A stretch of 64,000 nt of DNA from Pseudofulvibacter geojedonensis (GTDB taxonomy: Bacteria; Bacteroidota; Bacteroidia; Flavobacteriales; Flavobacteriaceae). Positions within the stretch are counted from its first letter, which is position 1; the number at the start of each line of letters is the position of its first letter. The notes under the pieces are model-generated. The model saw only the letters and a program-made list of their open reading frames with translations, was not told where the DNA came from and did not search any database. Below are positions 43,084 through 52,206 of the stretch, one piece after another. The stretch is taken from the NCBI RefSeq assembly GCF_042675745.1, contig NZ_JBHTJM010000006.1:389980-453979 (forward strand), read 5' to 3'. Position numbers and translations under genes: made by a program.

Positions 43084-45549
43084 TTAATTTAATTTAACAC
43101 CGAATAAAAAACCGCTTTCTGATTGACCATTATGAAAAGATTTTACAAAATCTACACTCAAAAAACGCATTTTACCCCAACCTATGTTATTTAATCCTAC
43201 CGAGTATTCACTATAAGGTTTGGTGTTATTTATAAACGCTATATGACTCCCTATAGTTAAGTTGAAATTTAATCTATTTAAAAGAGGTAATTTCCCTAAC
43301 ACATACCCTTTAAAATCATGCTTTACATGAATTTCTGCATAGTTATTATTAGTACTAAAAGTATAGTAAGGCATAATGTTAAAACTATTAAGATCCTCTC
43401 TTAAACTTACATGTGTCTGATTTCCGTTAAAGTGTTTATAATCGACAAACGAAATGCCATCAGCTTTCATAAACAAGCCTCCTGTTAAGCTATACCTTAA
43501 TTTTCCTTTGTTAGAAAGACTCTTATTTTGTCTAATACCCGCTTTTAACAATCCGAACTTATAATTATTATTACTTGCACCAATAGCTCGCTCGTAACTC
43601 ATTAAAAACAATGGAGTTTCACTATAGTAATTGTGATTGTACTTTCCGTCTGGATAAGTACTATATTCTTGCCCTAATCTGTACGAAGCAGATAGTTTAA
43701 CTTTCGTAATATTGTGTTTGTTTATAATAGCTGAGCTACTGAATGGATCTAACGGATTATTACTTGTATACACCTTATCATCTTCATTAATAGTTACATA
43801 ATCTGTTGTATTAAAAACTGGTTTTCTCTCTTCAAAAGAAGCTCCTATATTAACTCTTAACCCGTTTATAACTTCTTTTCCAAAAGTTGCTGCAGCAAAA
43901 GTTTTATCGTAAAATTTAGCATAGTTGTCTTCAAAAAACAAAGTGCTTACCGTATTTACCAATGGAGATATAGGTTCTGACTCGTTAAACTGAGATAATT
44001 TTCTTCCTCCAGAAACAACTAATGTCGGTCTAGAAAAGCTATTAAACTGTTTAAAAAATCTACCTGAAAGTCTAAATTTTTCTTCAGACAAGCCATAATC
44101 TACTTTAGAAGAAATATGAGTGAAGCTTCCTTTATCTTTATTTCTCTTACCATAAAATAGGTTTAAATTACTATACCAACCTTGTACGGTATTAAACTGC
44201 ACTGCAAACAACGGAGAACGTACTCCCCAATACCACTTTTTATGTGTATTATTATATGTATAACTAGTAATTAAATCACCTAATTTAAACTTGTTATTTT
44301 TTCTATCTATAGAATCTAAATATTCTTTAGACTCTCTTATTACCTTTATACTATCTTTTACCTTATAATCATTCTTTTCTAAGCTTGTTAAACGCATAGG
44401 TCTATTAGCGCCCCAATACAAACTATCTTTTTTATTGGCTCCTTTTTCTACCAGCAATACTTCTTTGTTAAATGTCTTTCTATCAAACTCTGGATTAAAA
44501 TTATAATTACTATAAACAGCTGTAAATCTTCCGTCTCCTTTTAATTTTAAAAATTTGAATTTAAATTCCATTTCTTGAGAAAGTAATACCCAAAATTTAT
44601 TTTCCTTATTGTATCTAAAATTTTGTTTTAAAAGCATCTGATCAAAAGCAAGACTTTGCAATTGTTTTCCTGTTACTTTTAGATCTACTCCGTATAACTG
44701 CCATTGATCTTCTACTATATAAACATAGCCTTCAAACACACGCTCTTGTGGTCTTTTAGGCGTTACTTTAATTTTGTTAATTGCCACACCATTTTCATAA
44801 ATAAGATCTTCTAATTGATATTTATAATACGTAAAAGCAAACTTGGCTAACGGTGAAATTACTTCAGCCTCATCTAGATTCACCGTGTTATGGTAAAAGT
44901 TGAGATTAAACTCTGAAGCCGAATTAAAACTAAATCCGCTATCATCACCACTTACTTTAGAAGCTAACATGTGCTCTTTAAAATTATTAGGCGCTTTAAA
45001 TTTAATTTTTGAAATTGTTTCAGACAAATAAACAATACCGCTTCTTGTAGAATCTAGTGCAACAAAAAAATCATCTAAATCTTGCCCGAATATTTTTTTA
45101 GGAGCATTTTTTATTCCATAAATTCCTTTTGAATAAAAGTCGCAAGTATATTGATTAACTCTAGATATATTCTGCTTTTGTTTTTGAATTGTTTTTTTTA
45201 TAATGGTAGCTCCTGGGTCTACTTTTGCCTCTATACTTATTTCATCTAGAGAAGTTTCTTGTTCACTCATTACCACATTTAACTCGTAAGGAAATTGTGT
45301 AATATGTATTGTCTTTTTTATAGTTTTAAACCCCAAATACTGAAACACCACAGTGTATTGTCTTTCTTGATCTATTACTAATTCATAAATACCATTTTCA
45401 TTTGTGGTTGTTCCTGTATAAGAATCTTCTAAATAAACATTCACACTAGGCAAAACTTCTTGTTTATTATTGGTTACAACACCAGTTATTTGAGCATTGG
45501 TTAAAAAGCTTACTAATAATAGACTAAGAGCTACTAAATTTTTCTTCAT
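43084..45549 (-). CDS. DUF5686/carboxypeptidase-regulatory-like outer-membrane protein
   Basis: This 821-aa protein has a signal peptide (MKKNLVALSLLLVSFLTNAQ), an N-terminal CarboxypepD_reg-like domain (ITGVVTNNKQEVLPSVNVYL; GIYELVIDQERQYTVVFQYLGFKTI), then a DUF5686 region (IIKKTIQKQKQNISRVNQYTC) and a C-terminal beta-barrel-like half (about 450-821) ending SGFLFGVKLN. It resembles TonB-dependent-receptor-like proteins without a clear plug. It lies after module A (sigma, anti-sigma, DUF4097-like) in the same direction, with 191 bp between. Confidence 0.85.
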   Translation of the reverse strand: MKKNLVALSLLLVSFLTNAQITGVVTNNKQEVLPSVNVYLEDSYTGTTTNENGIYELVIDQERQYTVVFQYLGFKTIKKTIHITQFPYELNVVMSEQETSLDEISIEAKVDPGATIIKKTIQKQKQNISRVNQYTCDFYSKGIYGIKNAPKKIFGQDLDDFFVALDSTRSGIVYLSETISKIKFKAPNNFKEHMLASKVSGDDSGFSFNSASEFNLNFYHNTVNLDEAEVISPLAKFAFTYYKYQLEDLIYENGVAINKIKVTPKRPQERVFEGYVYIVEDQWQLYGVDLKVTGKQLQSLAFDQMLLKQNFRYNKENKFWVLLSQEMEFKFKFLKLKGDGRFTAVYSNYNFNPEFDRKTFNKEVLLVEKGANKKDSLYWGANRPMRLTSLEKNDYKVKDSIKVIRESKEYLDSIDRKNNKFKLGDLITSYTYNNTHKKWYWGVRSPLFAVQFNTVQGWYSNLNLFYGKRNKDKGSFTHISSKVDYGLSEEKFRLSGRFFKQFNSFSRPTLVVSGGRKLSQFNESEPISPLVNTVSTLFFEDNYAKFYDKTFAAATFGKEVINGLRVNIGASFEERKPVFNTTDYVTINEDDKVYTSNNPLDPFSSSAIINKHNITKVKLSASYRLGQEYSTYPDGKYNHNYYSETPLFLMSYERAIGASNNNYKFGLLKAGIRQNKSLSNKGKLRYSLTGGLFMKADGISFVDYKHFNGNQTHVSLREDLNSFNIMPYYTFSTNNNYAEIHVKHDFKGYVLGKLPLLNRLNFNLTIGSHIAFINNTKPYSEYSVGLNNIGWGKMRFLSVDFVKSFHNGQSESGFLFGVKLN

Positions 45550-45740
45550 TGATTACTTTATTTTTTGAACGAAAATATATTTTTAATAAACAGGTTTTTA
45601 TTTACAAAAAGTTAATATTATCATATAACCTGTTAATACTATTATTATTTATAATAAATAGTTGCTGTCATTTCTTTTTAGACAAGAGTATTTCTTATCG
45701 AGTTATTGAATCGATAAAAGCATTTATATACAAGAGATAT

Positions 45741-46835
45741 TTAAGGAGTTATAGGTTTCGAGTTTTCAAACTTTAAAATGCTATTAACCATTTCTAACAA
45801 TAAATAGTTTTTAGAAAACTTTTCTTTAAAATAACCACAAATTCGTTGGTTATTGCCTTTATCATCTGAATGATGTCGTTTAAAATCTTTAGGAAGATTG
45901 TTAATAATAGATTCTACTATACAATCTCTTGTTAATATATTATAACCAAAAGATATATTGTTGTTGTACCCTAATATTAATTTTGCATTATCTATATCGA
46001 ATTCTGCCGAATAATTATTCCAATTCTTAATATCTACATAGCCATAATAAGCCTCTATCTTCATTTTCTCTTGCACATTGCTATTTTCAATATTCATTGT
46101 AAGATATTCTCCTTTTCCTTCTAGACTATTAGTTACGTTTCCTATTGTTAGTGATCCATAATTACATTTGTACTTTAAATTTGAAACTTCTTGTATAACA
46201 CCATTAGATGAGGCCATATCTCTAATTTCTAGTACTTCAGACTTCATAATTTTATAATCACAAAATTGTCCTTTTATTGTTCCTTTCTTTATATAATCGA
46301 ATGAGTTTCTTTGTGAAAATGAGGTTTCTATCTTAGCCACACCGTTGAGCTTTCCTGCTTTAATATTACCATAATATGCTTTTAAACTTACTGAAGCATT
46401 AGAGGCATCTAGAGAGATATCTCCATAGTTGTTTGTGATGCTTAAATGACAACTTTTTGGCACTTTAATTTGATAGTGGATCTCTCTATAGTCATTATAC
46501 TTATATGTTTCCTTTCTAGTTAATAATGTAATTATTCCTTCTTTTAAATTTTCAGAAAAAGCAATATCAACTTTCTTTAACAACTCATCTACCTCTGCTT
46601 TAGTTTCCCCCTTAACAATTACTAGTGCGTCTACAATTATTTTATTTCCTTCCCAAGCGGTTATATCAATGTTTCCATACGAATTATGAACATTTAACAA
46701 CATTCCTGGTTTATACTTAAACTCTCTATGGATTTTTTTCTCATCCATGTGGCTAAATTTTTCACCGTTACTCGCTTCTAAAAACTGATTAACCAATAAA
46801 AAACATAGTAGTAATACAATTTTATATAACTTCAT
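45741..46835 (-). CDS. DUF4097-like surface protein, module A
   Basis: I choose the ATG at 46835 (MKLYKIVLLLCFLLVNQFLEA), which gives a clean signal peptide and a protein of 364 aa; an upstream in-frame ATG at 46874 would add 13 residues before the signal. The body shows short beta repeats: LNVHNSYGNIDITAWEG, LSITNNYGDISLDASNASVS, LKAYYGNIKAGKLNG. It overlaps the anti-sigma-like gene by 14 bp. It is the paralogue of 40751-41827. Confidence 0.75.
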   Translation of the reverse strand: MKLYKIVLLLCFLLVNQFLEASNGEKFSHMDEKKIHREFKYKPGMLLNVHNSYGNIDITAWEGNKIIVDALVIVKGETKAEVDELLKKVDIAFSENLKEGIITLLTRKETYKYNDYREIHYQIKVPKSCHLSITNNYGDISLDASNASVSLKAYYGNIKAGKLNGVAKIETSFSQRNSFDYIKKGTIKGQFCDYKIMKSEVLEIRDMASSNGVIQEVSNLKYKCNYGSLTIGNVTNSLEGKGEYLTMNIENSNVQEKMKIEAYYGYVDIKNWNNYSAEFDIDNAKLILGYNNNISFGYNILTRDCIVESIINNLPKDFKRHHSDDKGNNQRICGYFKEKFSKNYLLLEMVNSILKFENSKPITP

Positions 46836-47391
46836 ACTCTTGGTTATTATTTGTAATCTCCTTACTAATTTCAATCTGTTGCATTACATTTTCTAGTAAT
46901 TGAACTCTATAATTAAAATTATCTATTAATGATTTAACTAATCTCTTATCATAGTTAAGCTTTAGCTTTTCTTGTATATTCTTTTGTTCAGCTTCTAAAA
47001 AATCTAATTGTTTAAACGCAGCTTCTATGATAGCTTCGGTGTCAGAATTTCTCTCCAATTCTATTTTTGCTAACTCTTTTCTAATACTTTCTTCCATATA
47101 GAACTGAATGTTTACCACTTCCTGAGGTAACTTACTGTGTTCTGTTGTAACCACTTCTTCTGTTACATCTTGCTGAAACATATTTAAAACTGCAAAACCA
47201 ACACTTAATATAAATACAGCTGCTACACTATATTGCCACCATTTTTTATTGGTCTTTACATTAGCTTTTTTAGCTTCATTTTGCTGAAGTTTTTTTAAAA
47301 ACTTATCTCTATGATGTGCACTTGGTTCTTCTGTATCTAAAAAACCTTCCTGCTCTTTAAACCTGTTTTTTATATAATCGCTTTCAAACAT
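46822..47391 (-). CDS. Membrane anti-sigma-like protein, module A
   Basis: This 189-aa protein has a basic cytoplasmic N-terminus (about 1-50), one membrane segment (WWQYSVAAVFILSVGFAVLN) and a periplasmic coiled coil (AAFKQLDFLEAEQKNIQEKL). It overlaps the sigma gene by 22 bp and the following surface-protein gene by 14 bp. Its C-terminal half aligns well with the module B counterpart. It probably sequesters the neighbouring ECF sigma factor. Confidence 0.78.
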   Translation of the reverse strand: MFESDYIKNRFKEQEGFLDTEEPSAHHRDKFLKKLQQNEAKKANVKTNKKWWQYSVAAVFILSVGFAVLNMFQQDVTEEVVTTEHSKLPQEVVNIQFYMEESIRKELAKIELERNSDTEAIIEAAFKQLDFLEAEQKNIQEKLKLNYDKRLVKSLIDNFNYRVQLLENVMQQIEISKEITNNNQEYEVI

Positions 47392-47918
47392 GGTTGCATT
47401 TTTTTTTGTAAACTTTTCTTAGCTCTAGACAAAAGAGTTCTACAATTAACATGTGTAAAACCAGTTATCTGTACAATTTCTTCATAATCATACCCTTCTA
47501 TATAATAAAGGGTAAGTAAGACTCTATAATTTTCTTTTAAATCGTTTATTGCTAGTATTATTTGCTTAACATCTTTTGTTTCTTCTACACTCCAAAAACC
47601 ATCATCAACCTCTTCTTTTAACGAACTCATTTCTAAAGAAGTAAAACGTTTTTCCTTTTTTAAAAAGTTTAAACTCTTATTTACTACAATCTGTTTTAAC
47701 CACTTAGGAAATGTAATTACTTCATCTAAACTCTCTATTTTTGCAAATACCGTAATAAAAGCTTCTTGCATAATATCTTCTGCCAACATTTTGTCTTGTA
47801 CAATTCGCAAAGCTGTATTATACATAGCTCTATAAAACATATCATAAAGTGCCAATTGCGCTTTTTGATTTTGTTTTTTACAGCCCTCAACCAATTGAAT
47901 GATTTCTTGTTGTTGCAT
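47370..47918 (-). CDS. ECF RNA polymerase sigma factor, module A
   Basis: This 182-aa ECF sigma has region 2 (MYNTALRIVQDKMLAEDIMQEAFITVFAKI) and region 4 (VLLTLYYIEGYDYEEIVQIT, then GFTHVNCRTLLSRAKKSLQKKM). It shares gene order and many residues with the module B sigma. It leads the unit sigma, anti-sigma-like, DUF4097-like protein, DUF5686. Confidence 0.92.
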   Translation of the reverse strand: MQQQEIIQLVEGCKKQNQKAQLALYDMFYRAMYNTALRIVQDKMLAEDIMQEAFITVFAKIESLDEVITFPKWLKQIVVNKSLNFLKKEKRFTSLEMSSLKEEVDDGFWSVEETKDVKQIILAINDLKENYRVLLTLYYIEGYDYEEIVQITGFTHVNCRTLLSRAKKSLQKKMQPCLKAII

Positions 47919-47981
47919 TAGAGTTAGTAGTTAGTCAGAGTAAAGACTTAACCATTTTTAATTTGTTGCAGTTTGTTGAAT

Positions 47982-48698
47982 TTATTTTTCAAAAAATGTA
48001 GAATCGTTTTCAAAAGCTGTTCCTATTACTACTAAATCAGCACCAGCATCGTAAGCTAGTTGCATTTGTTGTTGTGAGCGAATTCCGCCTCCAACAATTA
48101 GAGGTATAGATAATGCTTTAGCTACAGAAGATATATTTTTTATTCTTACCGTTTGAATTGCCCCTGAACCTGCTTCTAAATAAATTAACTTTTTACCTAA
48201 ATATTCTCCTGCTAAAGCAGTATTGGTAATTAATTCAGTGTTTTCTTGCTCTATTGGTACTGTTCTACTAACTTTTTGAACAGCTGTTTCCACACCTCCA
48301 TTTACCAAAACATATCCGGTAGGAATAATTTCTAAATTTATTTCTCTTAAATACGGAGCAGCTTTTATTTGTTGCTCTATCAAATATTCAGGATTTCTTC
48401 CAGATAATAAACTCAAGAATAGAATAGCGTCTGCTTTATAAGTCACCTGATTAAAATTTCCAGGAAATAGTACTACAGGTAAACTAGTGTGTTTTTTTAT
48501 TTCAACAACTAAAGTTTCTGTCTCTCCATTAGCAACAGTGCTGCCCCCAACAAATATATGAGTAGCATGGCTCTCATTTATTTTATAAACTATTTTAGCT
48601 ACATCTTTAGCCAATAATTTATCTGGATCTAATAATACAGCTAATAGTCTTTTTTGCTGTTTTTTAGCTATAAGTATATCTTTATAAATAGAGTTCAT
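47982..48698 (-). CDS. Geranylgeranylglyceryl/heptaprenylglyceryl phosphate synthase family protein
   Basis: This 238-aa TIM-barrel prenyltransferase has LAVLLDPDKLLAKD at the N-terminus, HIFVGGSTVANGE, VLFPGNFNQVT, LISGRNPEYLIEQ-like (here LLSGRNPEYLI), IPTGYVLVNGG, IYLEAGSGA and IVGGGIRS. These are the sn-glycerol-1-phosphate and prenyl-diphosphate binding motifs of the PcrB/GGGPS family. Flavobacterial members belong to the archaeal-like group; the physiological product in Bacteroidota is unclear. It abuts the phosphopantetheinyl transferase gene with no gap. Confidence 0.92.
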   Translation of the reverse strand: MNSIYKDILIAKKQQKRLLAVLLDPDKLLAKDVAKIVYKINESHATHIFVGGSTVANGETETLVVEIKKHTSLPVVLFPGNFNQVTYKADAILFLSLLSGRNPEYLIEQQIKAAPYLREINLEIIPTGYVLVNGGVETAVQKVSRTVPIEQENTELITNTALAGEYLGKKLIYLEAGSGAIQTVRIKNISSVAKALSIPLIVGGGIRSQQQMQLAYDAGADLVVIGTAFENDSTFFEK

Positions 48699-49334
48699 CT
48701 AAAACAAAGGTAAATCGTTGGTTGCATAAACAAGAGAATAGCCTTCAAAAATATCAAAGTAGATAGAATAGGATTCGTTTAAAGGCTCTTTTAATATATA
48801 ACCTTTAGTTTGCTTATGGAATAAATTAAACTCATCAATGGGTAAATGTTCAATAAAAAGTAAACCTCCATCTGGGTGAATTTTAAACAAGCTTTCTTTT
48901 GCCCCCCAAATAACTGTTAGTTGTTCTACTAAATTTTCTTCAACCAAAAACTCTTTTTCCTTACCAACGAACTTATGAGCTATTCGTTTAATTTTCTCTC
49001 TGTTTTTTTCAATATCAATCCCAATAGTATCGTTTGATATAGCGATTACCGAAAAATCAAATGAATGAGATATGGTTATTATTTTACCATCCTTTAAATG
49101 CGGCTTACCGTCTTCTGTATAAAACAAATCAAAATCTGTATAACCGGCAATTTCAAGTAGCTTTCTAACCGCCAAAAATCCTTTTATATGCGATTCAGAT
49201 TTCATTCCTGCAACTCTTTTAGAACTCCTATCGTTTAAAACAACTTCATTATAAAGTTGTTCTAAAGACTCTTCTATCTTCCAGATATATACTACTGTTC
49301 TTTTGCTATGGTTAATAGTCTTAAATAAAGGCAT
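48699..49334 (-). CDS. 4'-phosphopantetheinyl transferase superfamily protein
   Basis: This 211-aa Sfp/AcpT-type protein transfers phosphopantetheine from CoA to carrier proteins. Motifs are ISHSFDFSVIAIS, then IGIDIEKNREKIKRIAHKF (Mg2+ ligand Asp), and WGAKESLFKIHPDG (conserved WxxKE(S/A)xxK). It is directly followed by the GGGP-synthase-like gene with no gap and is divergent from ahcY. Confidence 0.9.
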   Translation of the reverse strand: MPLFKTINHSKRTVVYIWKIEESLEQLYNEVVLNDRSSKRVAGMKSESHIKGFLAVRKLLEIAGYTDFDLFYTEDGKPHLKDGKIITISHSFDFSVIAISNDTIGIDIEKNREKIKRIAHKFVGKEKEFLVEENLVEQLTVIWGAKESLFKIHPDGGLLFIEHLPIDEFNLFHKQTKGYILKEPLNESYSIYFDIFEGYSLVYATNDLPLF

Positions 49335-49356
49335 TTAAAAAGTAAAAGTTATTCCT

Positions 49357-49364
49357 TAACTTTG
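49357..49364 (+). promoter_or_regulatory. -7 promoter box of ahcY
   Basis: TAACTTTG matches TAnnTTTG, 38 nt before the ahcY ATG. About 20 nt upstream there is TTT rather than TTG, so the -33 is weak. Confidence 0.45.
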
Positions 49365-49402
49365 CTGTCGCAAAAATTGCTATAAAAACAAAGATAATAA
49401 GT

Positions 49403-50719
49403 ATGAGTACAAAAACAACAACTTATGTTCCTTATAAAGTAAAGGACATTTCTCTAGCAGATTGGGGAAGAAAGGAAATAGAGCTGGCAGAAGCTGAAAT
49501 GCCAGGTTTAATGAGTTTAAGAGAAGAATACAAAAATGAGCAACCTTTAAAAGGAGCTCGTATTGCAGGTTGTTTACATATGACTATTCAAACCGCAGTT
49601 TTAATTGAAACTTTACAAGCTTTAGGTGCTGAAGTTACTTGGAGTTCTTGTAATATTTTCTCAACTCAAGATCAAGCTGCTGCTGCTATTGCTGCTGCTG
49701 GAACTCCAGTATACGCTTGGAAAGGTATGAACGAAGAAGAATTTGATTGGTGTATAGAACAAACTTTATTCTTTGGAGAGGAAAAGAAACCATTAAACAT
49801 GATTTTAGATGATGGAGGAGATTTAACTAATATGGTATTAGATAAATATCCTGAGTTAGCTGCTGGAATTAATGGATTATCTGAAGAAACTACAACGGGT
49901 GTTCACCGTTTATACGAAAGAGTTAAGAACGGAACTTTACCAATGCCAGCAATTAACGTAAACGATTCTGTTACTAAATCTAAGTTCGACAACAAATACG
50001 GATGTAAAGAATCTGCTGTAGATGCTGTTCGTCGTGCTACAGATATTATGTTGGCAGGTAAAAGAGTAGTAGTTTGTGGATATGGAGATGTAGGTAAAGG
50101 TACCGCAGCCTCTTTCCGTGGAGCTGGTTCTATTGTAACGGTTACTGAAATTGACCCAATTTGTGCTTTACAAGCTGCTATGGATGGTTTTGAAGTAAAA
50201 AGATTAGAAACAGTTGTAGGTAATGCAGATATCGTAATTACTACAACAGGAAACAAAGATATTGTTCAAGGACAACACTTTGAAGCTATGAAAGATAAAA
50301 CCATTGTTTGTAACATTGGTCACTTCGATAATGAAATTGACATGGCTTGGTTAAACGGTACTTATGGTGATTCTAAAATTGAAATCAAACCACAAGTAGA
50401 CAAGTACAATGTAAAAGGAAATGATATTATCATTTTAGCTGAAGGACGTTTAGTAAACTTAGGATGTGCAACTGGTCACCCAAGTTTTGTAATGTCTAAC
50501 TCATTTACAAATCAAACTTTAGCTCAGATTGAATTATGGAATAACGCTGATGCATATAAAAATGATGTATATATGCTACCTAAGCATTTAGATGAAAAAG
50601 TAGCAAAACTACATTTAGCTAAAATTGGAGTTGAGTTAACTGAGTTACGCCAAGACCAAGCTGAATATATTGGTGTTACTATAGAAGGCCCATTTAAGCC
50701 TGAACACTATAGATACTAA
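49403..50719 (+). CDS. ahcY: S-adenosylhomocysteinase
   Basis: This 438-aa NAD-dependent enzyme splits S-adenosylhomocysteine into adenosine and homocysteine, keeping methylation running. Signatures include AGCLHMTIQTAVLIETL, WSSCNIFSTQDQAAAAIA, the Rossmann loop VVCGYGDVGKGTAASFRG, CNIGHFDNEIDM and the C-terminal GPFKPEHYRY, the last conserved Tyr/Lys region of the family. Codon use is less AT-biased than neighbours, fitting high expression. It is monocistronic, ending in a strong bidirectional terminator. Confidence 0.98.
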   Translation: MSTKTTTYVPYKVKDISLADWGRKEIELAEAEMPGLMSLREEYKNEQPLKGARIAGCLHMTIQTAVLIETLQALGAEVTWSSCNIFSTQDQAAAAIAAAGTPVYAWKGMNEEEFDWCIEQTLFFGEEKKPLNMILDDGGDLTNMVLDKYPELAAGINGLSEETTTGVHRLYERVKNGTLPMPAINVNDSVTKSKFDNKYGCKESAVDAVRRATDIMLAGKRVVVCGYGDVGKGTAASFRGAGSIVTVTEIDPICALQAAMDGFEVKRLETVVGNADIVITTTGNKDIVQGQHFEAMKDKTIVCNIGHFDNEIDMAWLNGTYGDSKIEIKPQVDKYNVKGNDIIILAEGRLVNLGCATGHPSFVMSNSFTNQTLAQIELWNNADAYKNDVYMLPKHLDEKVAKLHLAKIGVELTELRQDQAEYIGVTIEGPFKPEHYRY

Positions 50720-50740
50720 AAAAGTGTATTTACTTTTTAC

Positions 50741-50781
50741 AATAAAAAAAGCCTCTTGAATATCAAGAGGCTTTTTTTATT
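50741..50781 (+). terminator. Bidirectional terminator between ahcY and the metal-binding lipoprotein gene
   Basis: A perfect 19-bp stem pairs 50741-50759 with 50763-50781, core gcctcttga/tcaagaggc, flanked by A and T tracts on both sides. It serves both convergent genes. Confidence 0.93.
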
Positions 50782-50819
50782 GTAAGCTATAACTGTATTA
50801 TCATTTTCATGATTTCACA

Positions 50820-51197
50820 TTACTCTGTTATAGTTTGCATATTTTTTACTTTATACATACTTCCTGTTTTAGCAACTCGATCACTTAATAAACTAGTTGT
50901 CACTTGATCTACATCATAAGAAACTTCAGCAGTTTTCGTTTCAAAATCTACTTTTGCAGAAGCTACCCCGTCCATTTTAGCTAAACTTTTTTCTATTTTC
51001 GCTGCACATCCTACTGCACAAGTCATTCCATCAATATTGAATTTCGCTTTAGCTATAGTTGCATTTTCAGCTATTGGCTTTTTCTCTTCTTCATTGTATT
51101 CAACTGTTACTTCTTCAGGAGCAGAAGCTTCTTTCTTACAAGAAACCAATACAAAAACCGAGCATACCAGTAATAAAATTATTTTTGAAATTTTCAT
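50820..51197 (-). CDS. Heavy-metal-associated (HMA) domain lipoprotein
   Basis: This 125-aa protein has a lipoprotein signal (KIILLLVCSVFVLVSCKKE) and a C-terminal HMA domain: FNIDGMTCAVGCAAKIEKSL, then VASAKVDFETKTAEVSYD. The metal motif has spacing C-x3-C rather than the canonical CxxC. It probably binds copper or another soft metal at the periplasmic face. No efflux ATPase is adjacent. Confidence 0.85.
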   Translation of the reverse strand: MKISKIILLLVCSVFVLVSCKKEASAPEEVTVEYNEEEKKPIAENATIAKAKFNIDGMTCAVGCAAKIEKSLAKMDGVASAKVDFETKTAEVSYDVDQVTTSLLSDRVAKTGSMYKVKNMQTITE

Positions 51198-51277
51198 ATC
51201 TATACCTTTTAATTTTAATTCATTACAAATTTAAGAAATAAACCCTTTAAGTAAGTTAAAATTATGACTTTTGCAAC

Positions 51278-52171
51278 ATGAACAATCACAATCTTAAATG
51301 GATCTTTCTTATTATACTTTCTGTTATATGGGGAAGTTCTTTTGTTTTAATGAAAATAGCCATAGACAATGGACTATCTGCTTTACAACTAGGCGCCTTA
51401 CGTATTGTAATTTGCTCCTTATTCCTTTTTGTAATTGGTTTTAATCAAATCAAAAAAATCAGAAAAAAACATGTTAAGTGGGTCGCTTTATCTGCTTTCT
51501 TAGGCACCTTTTTCCCCGTGTTTTTATTTTCTTATGCACACACTCAAATAGACAGTTCTATTGCTTCTATCCTTAATTCTCTTACTCCTTTAAACACTAT
51601 CATTTTTGGTTATTTAGCATTTTCTTCTAAATTCACTAAAAATCAACTTTTAGGAGTTTTAACTGGATTAACAGGAACCGTTATACTTATTATTTTAAGC
51701 AAAGGATTAAATCCAAACCAAAATTACTTGTATAGCTTACTAGTTCTTGCTGCATCTATTTGTTATGCGTTTAATGTTCATATTATCAAAAAGCATTTAC
51801 AAGACCTAAACCCTATTAGTATTGCTGTAGGAAACTTTATTGTAATTTTTATCCCCTCTGCAATTATGCTTTATTTTACTAAATTCTTCGATTTAGATTT
51901 TTCTAATAATTATAAGATAAAAAATGCAATCATTAGTGTACTTGCCTTGGCTGTTTTTGGCACAGGAATTGCCAAAATAATGTTTAATAAATTAGTACAA
52001 ATAGCTACTCCCATTTTTGCAAGCTCGGTTACTTATACCATACCAATTGTTGCAGTTATTTTAGGAACACTATATGGCGAAAAGCTCAACATGCTTCAAT
52101 TAATTGCAGCCGGAATTATTCTGTTAGGAGTTTATTTAGCTAATAAAAAAGCAAAAAAAAGTCCGAAGTAA
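51278..52171 (+). CDS. EamA/DMT family transporter
   Basis: This 297-aa inner-membrane protein has ten predicted helices in two EamA repeats. The N-terminal IILSVIWGSSFVLMKIAIDNG is a typical EamA start, and the second repeat begins near SLLVLAASICYAFNVHIIKK. Substrate is unknown; family members export amino acids, metabolites or drugs. Its stop codon lies inside the palindromic terminator at 52159-52184. Confidence 0.9.
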   Translation: MNNHNLKWIFLIILSVIWGSSFVLMKIAIDNGLSALQLGALRIVICSLFLFVIGFNQIKKIRKKHVKWVALSAFLGTFFPVFLFSYAHTQIDSSIASILNSLTPLNTIIFGYLAFSSKFTKNQLLGVLTGLTGTVILIILSKGLNPNQNYLYSLLVLAASICYAFNVHIIKKHLQDLNPISIAVGNFIVIFIPSAIMLYFTKFFDLDFSNNYKIKNAIISVLALAVFGTGIAKIMFNKLVQIATPIFASSVTYTIPIVAVILGTLYGEKLNMLQLIAAGIILLGVYLANKKAKKSPK

Positions 52172-52184
52172 TTACTTCGGACTT
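52159..52184. terminator. Palindromic terminator overlapping the EamA gene end
   Basis: aagtccgaagta followed by attacttcggactt is fully self-complementary, preceded by an A run. It can stop the rightward EamA transcript and the convergent M16 peptidase transcript. Confidence 0.75.
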
Positions 52185-52206
52185 AATATACTATTTAAAA
52201 CTACTT

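Noticed and set aside
49903..50256. 117-codon open frame antisense to ahcY
   Set aside because: It lies fully inside a highly conserved gene, shows no protein family features and has no promoter of its own.
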